Source: Hygrophila difformis
Lineage: Eukaryota; Streptophyta; Magnoliopsida; Lamiales; Acanthaceae
Assembly: GCA_030278955.1 (NCBI GenBank)
Contig: JAOANR010000002.1
Location: forward strand, 12,513,982-12,577,981
Reading direction: 5' to 3'
DNA: 64,000 nt
Shown piece after piece: positions 11,116 to 20,827 of this stretch (its first letter is position 1; each line of letters begins with the position of its first letter). The notes below the pieces were generated by a model, which was not told where the DNA came from, ran no database searches, and saw nothing but the letters and a program-made list of their open reading frames with translations. The position numbers were made by a program, and so were the translations under genes.

Positions 11116-11590
11116 TACTGCCATGGATCTTGGCTTGGAAACAAGTTGCAAATAAGATTAAGAAAGATCAAACAAGAAATTTAAAGATAGGGGAAGCCAC
11201 CATAATAACAAGACATGCTTGGAGGTAAGAAATCAACTTCAAAATGAAGACCAAACCTTAAAACATTCAAGTTTACGGTGTTCCTTAATATTTGGAGCAC
11301 TTCCGATTCCAAAAGGGTGACTAGCCACAAGGGACAATCACGGAAGGTTGAGAGCTTCACACCCTCGGTTACATGTTACTTAGAAAAGGAAAATTCTTAC
11401 AAATGCCAAAATATGTCCCATGAAAGAGGAGGGAGGACATATATATATACATGTGTATATATATATATATATGTGTATATGTATATATATATATAGGTCC
11501 CCTCCTTAGTACACACACATGCTTAAAAGAATTACCCTATCTTACACAAAAGGGGTACCAAAAGAAAGTAAAAGAAAACGTCTAATCATG
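11116..11590 (-). repeat. Putative 3' LTR region of E6
   Basis: On the minus strand the last 40 or so bases of this block (plus 11116-11157) match plus 31533-31573 closely. At the second site they are followed, on the minus strand, by a Met-tRNA-type primer site, so they look like the end of an LTR. The LTR start is uncertain: a purine tract (plus-strand complement 11496-11508) suggests it begins near the TA microsatellite. Confidence 0.45.
11439..11496. repeat. TA-rich microsatellite
   Basis: About 58 bp of alternating (AT)n interspersed with GT steps. It is prone to length change and assembly error. Confidence 0.9.
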
Positions 11591-11595
11591 GTCCC

Positions 11596-14464
11596 TGTAA
11601 TACCCGAGATTTTTATTGGCGTCCGAAGGAATAAAATTAGTTTCTTAATCCGATCAATGTCGAAATATCTCCGAGAAGAAGAAAATAATTTATCACAATA
11701 AATTATTGCTCGGAAATGAAACGCCGATAGATTCAAAAATTCAAAATGGAATAGAAGAGGGAAAGGAAGCCCGAAGATATTTCATCGATTAATCCCAAAA
11801 GAATTGGAATTAAAATCAAGAAGGAAAAGGATTTTAATTCCAAGAACCCGTGAAGTCGGAAATAATTTAATTAGATAAATAATTGCACGGGAGCCAAAAG
11901 ACTACGAATTAGAAGCCGACGAATCCAAACGCGACAGACTCAAGATTTCGGATACGGGATTAATTCGAGATGAGATAAATATTAGATAAGAATTTATAAT
12001 CCGAGAATGACCCGGAAAATCGAGCCCGAAAGAAATGGAACAGGTTTGGCGCAAAATGATCGCGTGCGCCAGATTTGGAGGGATGGCACAAAATTGCGCC
12101 AAGTCTGACAGTTACCAATTTTGCGATTTCGCTAACCGGTACGGATCGGAGCCGCGCGGTCCCCGCGCGGGGACGCGCCAAGACCGCGCCATGACGCAGG
12201 GCCAGCTGCCTTGCGCGATTATGGCGATTTTATTGCCTAAATTTCGACCCCCGATTTAGGTAAGTCAATTCCAGCCGAGGGAAAGACATTTAGGTCGAAT
12301 ATGGGTGATCTCCCACCCCATATTCAGTCATCAACAGCCTCTCCTCATCCAAAATCTCTCCCAAAACCGAAAACACAAAGCTTTACCTTCCGACGAATTT
12401 CCGGCGACCAAAACCGACCGTGGAGGCGTGTAGATCGAAGGATACAAGCTTTGGATTGTTGGTAAGGGCTAGATTAGGTTCCTTTGTCATTTACAATCAC
12501 AATCATCATTCTAACTTACGGATTTTTACTTGAAAACACAAATCGGAGCCAAAGGAAGAGGAAATCGGGACCGAAGAGAAAGAGACATGTAGATTGGACG
12601 CGTTCACGGACTCCGGAGGCCATCCCGACGAAATCTAAGACTTTCGATCTTAGATACTGTAAGTTGATTCTTCTCATAACCGTTTTGGTGTCCTAAAATC
12701 GAACGGAATGCAAGTTATAGTCAACGTACGAAAATCTGTCCCAAAAACGCTCCCTACGCGCACTTTCTGAAATCCAACTTTTAAGCCCTTTGGAGATTTC
12801 AAACGGAGAAACTTAAAACTACAAACTTGTTCCTAATGAGTTAAAGTATATCGTGTTAAATTTTCAGAATTTTTCGTCGACGTTTGGTCTGTCAAATCCG
12901 ATCTGGTATTTTCTGAGTAATTCTTCAAACCCGAAAAAGCTGACAGAATTTCATGTCCGACTTCTTTAACGTTTTTCTAATGGTTCCCATCGAAACTAAT
13001 CTTTGATGTAAAAATGAAAGTTGTAGACAACAATCTCTAGAATGTGTCTGTAAAATTTCGTAAATTTTCGTTAACGTTTGGACCCTCGAACTCGACCTGA
13101 ATATTCTGTGTTTTAAAAAGAAAATAGGAACAGATTTCCTAACTGAACTTGATGCGCGGATCTGATCTGATCCGGAGTGGTTTCGGACAAAATACCTATA
13201 ATAGAACTTGTTCATTTTTGTGTCATGTACGTGCCCGTAAATTTTCATAATTTTTGGAGTTCGTTTACTAGGTAGAAAATGTGTTTTAAAAACATTGCGT
13301 TGTTACTGGAAGAATTGGCAGATTATGCGTTTTATGAAGATTGCAAAATTTGACTTGTTTCCTTACCTGATTTGGAGAAACCTAAAACACGAAAGTTGTT
13401 TGTTAGGGTGTCGTTGGTACACTGAGTAAATTTCATAGTGATCGCCTTAAGAATAAATTTTTGAAACCAAAAGGCGTAATCTGCGACGTGTGCGCTTACT
13501 AAACCTTGAGATTTATGGAAAACTTTCCTTGCGACACTTTCAACAATTTTGAAAACATTATGATTTATGATCGAATTGGGAACTATGAAATCTTGATTAT
13601 GTGGCTTGTGGACATAAGAGCCCAAGCGTACGACTAACGGACATAAGAGCCCTAGTGAAGCATTAATTATGAGGCTTGTGGACATAAGAGCCCAAGCGTT
13701 CGACTAGAGGACATAAGAGCCCTAGTGAAATATCGACCATGAGGCTTGTGGACATAAGAGCCCTAGCGAATGGTGATTTGTAAGACTTGTGGACATAAGT
13801 GCCCAAGTGGAAACAAAAGTAGAAGAATGAAATATTAGCTAAGCGAGAACATATGATCTATCCCATGAATTATGAAACCCTTTGACTTATAATAAATTCC
13901 TTTATGCTAATTTTTAAAATTTATATCCTTGGTATTTGTGTACGTCTCTTTACGTTTAGAATCATGCAGTTAAATTCTTATTATTAATGTTGACAAAATA
14001 CATTTTTATACTAAAAAATGTGCATGAGTAAAGAGGAGAATTTTTATTAATTACATTTTTTTTAAAACCCATTATTGTTATGTTAAGAATTAACTTACTC
14101 AGTATTTTATATACTGATAAAACCCGTTGTTTTATTTTTCTTTTACAGAGTATGAAGGAATGGCATGAGCATGCACGCACATTGGGGCTCGGGAATTAAA
14201 TTTGGAATTGTGAATGTTGTATTTTGTTAGACTTAAATTACCCACTGCGTCTTGGCCATGTCGGCCCATATTTAAATTTTCCGCTGCGACTTATTTGAAT
14301 TATACTATGTTATTTTAAAGTAAATCCTTTTGGGCTTGCTTTTAAATTATTTTTGAAATACCTTTAGCCTTGCATCTCTCAAGCGAGCTCGAATGAACTC
14401 GTGTCTTGCTTGGGAGGTGTGGCGGTGGCATCCCGGCCTGGGTTATCAAATCCGGGGTGTTACA
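11596..14464 (+). repeat. E1 5' LTR (2869 bp)
   Basis: Starts TGTAATACCCGAG, ends GGGGTGTTACA. It has a GC-rich palindromic patch near 12150-12185, then the probable transcription-start zone, and a minisatellite at about 13605-13815. The same ends recur, with small changes, in E2 to E5. Confidence 0.95.
13605..13815 (+). repeat. Minisatellite in E1 5' LTR
   Basis: The word GGACATAAGAGCCC recurs about six times at alternating spacing, giving a roughly 66-bp higher unit. The 3' LTR copy (18400-18670) has about eight, so the array has changed length since insertion. E5 carries the same motif at the same relative place. Confidence 0.85.
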
Positions 14465-14483
14465 AAGTGGTATCAGAGCCCGG
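14465..14483 (+). other. E1 primer-binding site (Met tRNA)
   Basis: AAGTGGTATCAGAGCCCGG follows the LTR end. The TGGTATCAGAGC core matches the 3' end of initiator Met tRNA, three nucleotides inside the internal region. Confidence 0.9.
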
Positions 14484-14955
14484 AAATATTTTAAAAATAT
14501 TATTTTTATTTTTAGCCCAATATAGGGGCCCAAAGAAATTTTTAACTACTATTATTATTATTTTAAAATTTCAAGTATTATTTCCATGGTTCAAGTCTTA
14601 TTTTAAAAACCCATGGGAAAATATATATAAATTATTCGGACAAGTTTAGATGAACGCATAAAATAATTTTTCGGGGTTGGGATAACATTGCATTGCATTG
14701 CATACATCCACGAATATTGCGCTATTTTTTTATGTGAATTATCAGTATTAAATATTACTCTTATCTTAGAATTTGACATGACATTGACTTAGGAGCGTTT
14801 ACTTAAGACTAATTTTGCCTTAGTCCTAGAACTTGATCACCTAAGTTTAGCATGCTCCTATCTATTACCTCTTGCCAATCCTATCTTATAAATTTTCTGG
14901 AACGCTAACTTGCCTTAGATTAGAAACTCATCTTCACGTGCGTTGATAACAGAAA
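14484..14955 (+). other. E1 untranslated leader
   Basis: 472 bp of AT-rich leader between primer site and gag. Unlike E2, E3, E4 and E5 it shows no trace of ORF0. Confidence 0.6.
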
Positions 14956-15999
14956 ATGGCACCTAAGGGAAAATTGAGGAAGGAAACCCCAAACAACACC
15001 AATGCTGATCTCCCCAACGCACCCAACAATACCGAGATTACTCATAACGTAGGAGGGCAAGCGCCTCCTATTCCCAATAATTTGGACGAACGCCTAAGAA
15101 CTATGGAAGAAGTCCTCATAGCTTTGGGAAACGCTGAGGTACGAAGGACACCAGTGGGTGTACCACCGCCGGCAGCCCGACTCAATTACCTAGCGTTAGT
15201 AAACCCTTACCAGCCAACCCACTATGATGGCCAAGAAGATCCGGCCAAACTGGAAGATTGGATCCGCACATTTGATAAGCTCCTTAGCGCTGTCAAATGT
15301 CCCGAGGACGAGAAGGTCCAAGTGGCGACCTACTATCTTGGCGGAGAGGCAGACGAATGGTGGCATAACCTCCAAGGAAATTTAACTAAAGCCTTCCTAT
15401 GGGAAGAATTTAAGGAGGTCTTGAGGGAAAGGTTTTACCCAATGAGCATTAAGGCCGCAAAGTATGAAGAATTCGTCCATTTAAAACAAGGTGGGCAAAC
15501 GGTACAAGAGTACTATGCCAAGTTTAAGGAGCTGATTAGATTTGCTCCTGCAATGGTGCCAACTGACTTCGACAAGGCGCAGAAGTTCGAGATGGGTTTG
15601 AATCTTGATATTCGAGAGATATTGGTGGGAGGACAATGCACGACTTTGCAGGCGGTATATGACCGGGCAGTAACAGTCGCTCGTGTCCAACAATTAAAGC
15701 GAAAGGACAATGACGAATCGAGCAAAAACTCGCAAGGATTTGAGAAGAAGAATCGTAATAAGAACAAGAATAATAACTTTAGGAGGGGCGATGACCAAGC
15801 TAGATTCGATGGGTCTAGAGGGAATGATAACTGTGGTGCACTCATACCAAAATGCCCGAGGTGCAACCGACCGCATCTGGTGCGCCAGTGCCCGAAGCCT
15901 GGAGCCTGCTATAAGTGCGGCAAGTTTGGTCACATGGCTAGGGGATGTCGAACGCCGGAGGAGGCGATCGAAAGGAGAATGGAACTGGTGAACCTCTAG
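14956..15999 (+). CDS. Gypsy gag protein, intact (347 aa)
   Basis: A capsid/nucleocapsid protein. The central part is the retrotransposon gag capsid domain (WIRTFDKLLSAVKCPEDEK, then EADEWWHNL, then RERFYPMSIKAAKYEEF and VQEYYAKFKELIRFAP). The carboxy end has two zinc knuckles: C300-C303-H307-C312, and the canonical CX2CX4HX4C at C318-C321-H326-C331. The start is the first ATG after the leader (MAPKGK). E4 gag is closely similar and continues into protease, whereas here the frame stops right after the knuckles. It would package element RNA in cytoplasmic particles and needs enzymes from a relative. The ORF is undamaged, which fits a recently mobile non-autonomous element. Confidence 0.93.
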   Translation: MAPKGKLRKETPNNTNADLPNAPNNTEITHNVGGQAPPIPNNLDERLRTMEEVLIALGNAEVRRTPVGVPPPAARLNYLALVNPYQPTHYDGQEDPAKLEDWIRTFDKLLSAVKCPEDEKVQVATYYLGGEADEWWHNLQGNLTKAFLWEEFKEVLRERFYPMSIKAAKYEEFVHLKQGGQTVQEYYAKFKELIRFAPAMVPTDFDKAQKFEMGLNLDIREILVGGQCTTLQAVYDRAVTVARVQQLKRKDNDESSKNSQGFEKKNRNKNKNNNFRRGDDQARFDGSRGNDNCGALIPKCPRCNRPHLVRQCPKPGACYKCGKFGHMARGCRTPEEAIERRMELVNL

Positions 16000-16062
16000 C
16001 AGGGAGAAGCTGAAAAAGGGAACAAGGTCAAAACTCGAACATCCTTGAGAATAATGCATAGG

Positions 16063-16098
16063 CAGTTATGGGGACATAACTGTAATCTTAAGGGGGGG
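16063..16098 (+). other. E1 hairpin 1 plus first polypurine tract
   Basis: CAGTTATG (16063-16070), loop GGGA, CATAACTG (16075-16082), then CTTAAGGGGGGG (16087-16098) and a TGTAAC (16103) that looks like a former LTR start. The same hairpin is present in E2, E3, E4 and E5. Confidence 0.85.
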
Positions 16099-16102
16099 AG
16101 GA

Positions 16103-16350
16103 TGTAACCACCCGAATATTATGTATTCCAAATCAATAAAATAAACAAATTCGAATTGTTTTGAACTACGTAATGACTTGATCCCTTCATAGGGTACGTA
16201 GGCAACTTGAAAATTTCAATTCTGGGTTCAGTCAAACAATAATCAAACAACAAACAATCAACAATCAAACAATAATTCAATAACACAATATCACAAAATA
16301 ATAAAATAAAGAAAAGGACCCTAACTCTTAGCGCGAGAAAAGTCGAAACA
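16103..16350 (+). other. Former LTR start now inside E1
   Basis: The first 150 bp or so of this stretch match the beginning of the E3 LTR (shared: TTGTTTTGAACTACGT and GACTTGATCCCTTCA and GGGTACGTAGGCA). In E3 these bases are LTR; in E1, E2 and E5 they lie between two polypurine tracts and are absent from the 5' LTR start. Confidence 0.7.
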
Positions 16351-16384
16351 CAACTTCGAGGACGAAGTTGATTCTTAAGGGGGG
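16351..16384 (+). other. E1 hairpin 2 plus second (active) polypurine tract
   Basis: CAACTTCG (16351-16358), loop AGGA, CGAAGTTG (16363-16370), then CTTAAGGGGGG (16374-16384) and the 3' LTR at 16390. The geometry is the same as module 1 but the stem sequence differs. Confidence 0.85.
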
Positions 16385-16389
16385 TAGAC

Positions 16390-19328
16390 TGTAATACCCG
16401 AGATTTTTATTGGCGTCCGAAGGAATAAAATTAGTTTCTTAATCCGATCAATGTCGAAATATCTCCGAGAAGAAGAAAATAATTTATCACAATAAATTAT
16501 TGCTCGGAAATGAAACGCCGATAGATTCAAAAATTCAAAATGGAATAGAAGAGGGAAAGGAAGCCCGAAGATATTTCATCGATTAATCCCAAAAGAATTG
16601 GAATTAAAATCAAGAAGGAAAAGGATTTTAATTCCAAGAACCCGTGAAGTCGGAAATAATGTAATTAGATAAATAATTGCACGGGAGCCAAAAGACTACG
16701 AATTAGAAGCCGACGAATCCAAACGCGACAGACTCAAGATTTCGGATACGGGATTAATTCGAGATGAGATAAATTTTAGATAAGAATTTATAATCCGAGA
16801 ATGACCCGGAAAATCGAGCCCGAAAGAAATGGAACAGGTTTGGCGCAAAATGATCGCGTGCGCCAGATTTGGAGGGATGTCACAAAATTGCGCCAAGTCT
16901 GACAGTTACCAATTTTGCGATTTCGCTAACCGGTACGGATCGGAGCCGCGCGGTCCCCGCGCGGGGACGCGCCAAGACCGCGCCATGACGCAGGGCCAGC
17001 TGCCTTGCGCGATTATGGCGATTTTATTGCCTAAATTTCGACCCCCGATTTAGGTAAGTCAATTCCAGCCGAGGGAAAGACATTTAGGTCGAATATGGGT
17101 GATCTCCCACCCCATATTCAGTCATCAACAGCCTCTCCTCATCCAAAATCTCTCCCAAAACCGAAAACACAAAGCTTTACCTTCCGACAAATTTCCGGCG
17201 ACCAAAACCGACCGTGGAGGCGTGTAGATCGAAGGATACAAGCTTTGGATTGTTGGTAAGGGCTAGATTAGGTTCCTTTGTCGTTTACAATCACAATCAT
17301 CATTCTAACTTACGGATTTTTACTTGAAAACACAAATCGGAGCCAAAGGAAGAGGAAATCGGGACCGAAGAGAAAGAGACATGTAGATTGGACGCGTTCA
17401 CGGACTCCGGAGGCCATCCCGACGAAATCTAAGACTTTCGATCTTAGATATTGTAAGTTGATTCTTCTCATAACCGTTTTGGTGTCCTAAAATCGAACGG
17501 AATGCAAGTTATAGTCAACGTACGAAAATCTGTCCCAAAAACACTCCCTACGCGCACTTTCTGAAATCCAACTTTTAAGCCCTTTTGGAGATTTCAAACG
17601 GAGAAACTTAAAACTACAAACTTGTTTCTAATGAGTTAAAGTATATCGTGTTAAATTTTCAGAATTTTTCGTCGACGTTTGGTCTGTCAAATCCGATCTG
17701 GTATTTTCTGAGTAATTCTTCAAACCCGAAAAAGCTGACAGAATTTCATGTCCGACTTCTTTAACGTTTTTCTAATGGTTCCCATCGAAACTAATCTTTG
17801 ATGTAAAAATGAAAGTTGTAGACAACAATCTCTAGAATGTGTCTGTAAAATTTCGTAAATTTTCGTTAACGTTTGGACCCTCGAACTCGACCTGAATATT
17901 CTGTGTTTTAAAAAGAAAATAGGAACAGATTTCCTAACTGAACTTGATGCGCGGATCTGATCTGATCCGGAGTGGTTTCGGACAAAATACCTATAATAGA
18001 ACTTGTTCATTTTTGTGTCATGTACGTGCCCGTAAATTTTCATAATTTTTGGAGTTCGTTTACTAGGTAGAAAATGTGTTTTAAAAACATTGCGCTGTTA
18101 CTGGAAGAATTGGCAGATTATGCGTTTTATGAAGATTGCAAAATTTGACTTGTTTCCTTACCTGATTTGGAGAAACCTAAAACACGAAAGTTGTTCGTTA
18201 GGGTGTCGTTGGTACACTGAGTAAATTTCATAGTGATCGCCTTAAGAATAAATTTTTGAAACCAAAAGGCGTAATCTGCGACGTGTGCGCTTACTAAACC
18301 TTGAGATTTATGGAAAACTTTCCTTGCGACACTTTCAACAATTTTGAAAACATTATGATTTATGATCGAATTGGGAACTATGAAATCTTGATTATGTGGC
18401 TTGTGGACATAAGAGCCCAAGCGTACGACTAGCGGACATAAGAGCCCTAGTGAAGCATTAATTATGAGGCTTGTGGACATAAGAGCCCAAGCGTTCGACT
18501 AGAGGACATAAGAGCCCTAGTGGAATATTGATTTGAGGCTTGTGGACATAAGAGCCCAAGCGTTCGACTAGAGGACATAAGAGCCCTAGTGAAATATCGA
18601 CCATGAGGCTTGTGGACATAAGAGCCCTAGCGAATGGTGATTTGTAAGACTTGTGGACATAAGTGCCCAAGTGGAAACAAAAGTAGAAGAATGAAATATT
18701 AGCTAAGCGAGAACATATGATCTATCCCATGAATTATGAAACCCTTTGACTTATAATAAATTCCTTTATGCTAATTTCTAAAATTCATATCCTTGGTATT
18801 TGTGTACGTCTCTTTACGTTTAGAATCATGCAGTTAAATTCTTATTATTAATGTTGACAAAATACATTTTTATACTACAAAATGTGCATGAGTAAAGAGG
18901 AGAATTTTTATTAATTACATTTTTTTTAAAACCCATTATTGTTATGTTAAGAATTAACTTACTCAGTATTTTATATACTGATAAAACCCGTTGTTTTATT
19001 TTTCTTTTACAGAGTATGAAGGAATGGCATGAGCATGCACGCACATTGGGGCTCGGGAATTAAATTAGGAATTGTGAATGTTGTATTTTATTAGACTTAA
19101 ATTACCCACTGCGTCTTGGCCATGTCGGCCCATATTTAAATTTTCCGCTGCGACTTATTTGAATTATACTATGTTATTTTAAAGTAAATCCTTTTGGGCT
19201 TGCTTTTAAATTATTTTTGAAATACCTTTAGCCTTGCATCTCTCAAGCGAGCTCGAATGAACTCGTGTCTTGCTTGGGAGGTGTGGCGGTGGCATCCCGG
19301 CCTGGGTTATCAAATCCGGGGTGTTACA
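16390..19328 (+). repeat. E1 3' LTR (2939 bp)
   Basis: Nearly identical to 11596-14464 but about 70 bp longer, because the minisatellite at 18400-18670 has one extra higher-order unit. Followed by GTCCC. Confidence 0.95.
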
Positions 19329-20190
19329 GTCCCGGCCATGCTTTATCCTTGCTGTGCTTCTCTTTCTCGAGCCATTCCAAGTAGTCATGGTTGAACCGGC
19401 CTTCCATGGCATTCCCTCCCCCTTCAAAAGCTTTGGTCTCAAAAGCGGGAAATGGGGTCAACTTGTGTAGGATCAACCTTGCAGTTCGCGATGTCGGCTC
19501 AGTTGCCTCTCTTGTCTGTTCAATCAACAACACATTCCTTGACGATGATGCTCCAATCTTTAGTTGGGGATTTTCCTTAGCCTTCCTCTTCTCTCCTCCC
19601 GATCTTCCCATGTTTTCCTTCTGCCTATCTTGATCGGGTTCAACGACATTGCGTGACAAAGGATGTAAGACATACTCTCTGGCTTGATCATGCTCAATGT
19701 TGGTTCGAGGTGGATCTGTCCTCCATCTATCACGTCCAAATTGTTCCTCCCGGTGTGCTGGTTCATTTTCTTCTTGAAGAAACGGGTCTGAGTATGTGTG
19801 ACTCATTTTACCATGTTGACCTATTCCTCCAATGATCTCGGGATGCTTTGCAAATTCTTCTTGCAAGTTCACTTCCACGGTTTCCATGATATTGGCTTCA
19901 TCGGTATCCCCAAAAGGTTTAGTGGGCGTTTCAAATTCTTCTTAGGAATTCAATTCCACTGGTCTCATGATATGGGCTTGCGTTGTTTCGGCATGCTGTG
20001 CCATCTGTCTACCCATGTCCTCATTTAATATTTCAAGCTTATAATCAACATTTTCCTCGGCACTTTTGAATTTATCAGTAACATCCGCCACTTGACACCC
20101 CAAACTTTCCCTTAAGCTCTTCACTTCATCGTGTAGTTCTCTGAGCATTGATGTGATCTCCTGGATACTTTGATCAGTGTTACCTGTCAT
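19329..20190 (-). pseudogene. E6 gag-like coiled-coil ORF, one internal stop
   Basis: One minus-strand frame from an ATG at 20190 (MTGNTDQSIQEITSMLREL) to just past the E1 insertion point, about 288 codons. It is broken by one TAA near 19942; both sides of the stop are in the same frame. The first 80 residues are strongly heptad-like, the rest charged and Pro/Glu/Arg-rich, ending EWLEKEKHSKDKAWPG. There is no zinc knuckle, protease or polymerase. A diverged tandem duplication in the middle (VELNS-EEFETPTKP against VEVNLQEEFAKHPE) places the stop where the sister copy has Gln. It resembles the amino part of some plant gag proteins but I cannot name a family. E1 is inserted two codons before its end. 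Confidence 0.5.
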
Positions 20191-20822
20191 ACTTTCGAAA
20201 AATATTCTATATTTATAGAGGGTTAGTGAAAACTGCAGACATATGTAAAGTGCGCTCAAGTGATCCTTGCTTGCTTCCCAATCTAAGTGTTAAGTTCATG
20301 TGGTTCGTACCCAATTAATTCAGAAATGATCAAATGTAATCAACCACAAATAGAATGTTAGGATTGGTCCGGAATATATGCACACACACAGCAAGAAAGC
20401 AAAATGCAGTGTTTGACTCTATTAAAGAACGCGGAGTGTATGCACAATGTAAATGCAAGGATTTATGTTCCGGGTATTAATCAGTAATTTATCCAATAAT
20501 TCGAAATCCTCACAATTTTGAAAGTGAACTCACCAAATTATGAAGAGTGAAAGTTCACTACACTCGACTCCAAATATTTAGTAAACACACACTATAATTT
20601 CTACTTGTTTGCTTGCAATTAAATTGGCATATAACTTTTGACCAAGTCCTATGTTCACACCACACACTTTAAATTGAAAAAGTTGGGGACAAATGTGGCG
20701 TGTGGGGATGTACCAATTACAAGCTGAGAGCACACAACCTTTAACTAGGTAAGAGTGTTCACACATTGGTACTTTAGACACACAACTCCCTAATGCAAAT
20801 GACAGTATAAAGTGTGAAGTGA
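20191..20822 (-). other. E6 leader, left part
   Basis: No ORF of note. Placed between the E6 gag-like start and the E2 insertion site, it continues across E2 at 30806. Confidence 0.45.
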
Positions 20823-20827
20823 TGGAC

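Larger units (their letters stand above)
11596..19328 (+). mobile_element. E1: gag-only gypsy LTR element with 2.9-kb LTRs
   Basis: 7733 bp, bounded by two direct repeats of about 2.9 kb and flanked by GTCCC on both sides (11591-11595 and 19329-19333). The interior is only 1.93 kb: primer site, one intact gag ORF, two hairpin-plus-polypurine modules and no pol. The LTRs differ by roughly a dozen substitutions by eye plus one extra minisatellite unit, so insertion was recent. Because it lacks protease, polymerase and integrase it must have been moved in trans. It is inserted in the gag-like ORF of E6. E5 is a second, older copy of the same LTR family with the same pol-less plan. Confidence 0.93.

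Noticed and set aside
16390..18700. Small ORFs repeated in both E1 LTRs (for example 107 and 117 aa on the minus strand)
   Set aside because: They recur simply because the LTRs are duplicates; no domain, and the 117-aa frame reads through the minisatellite.
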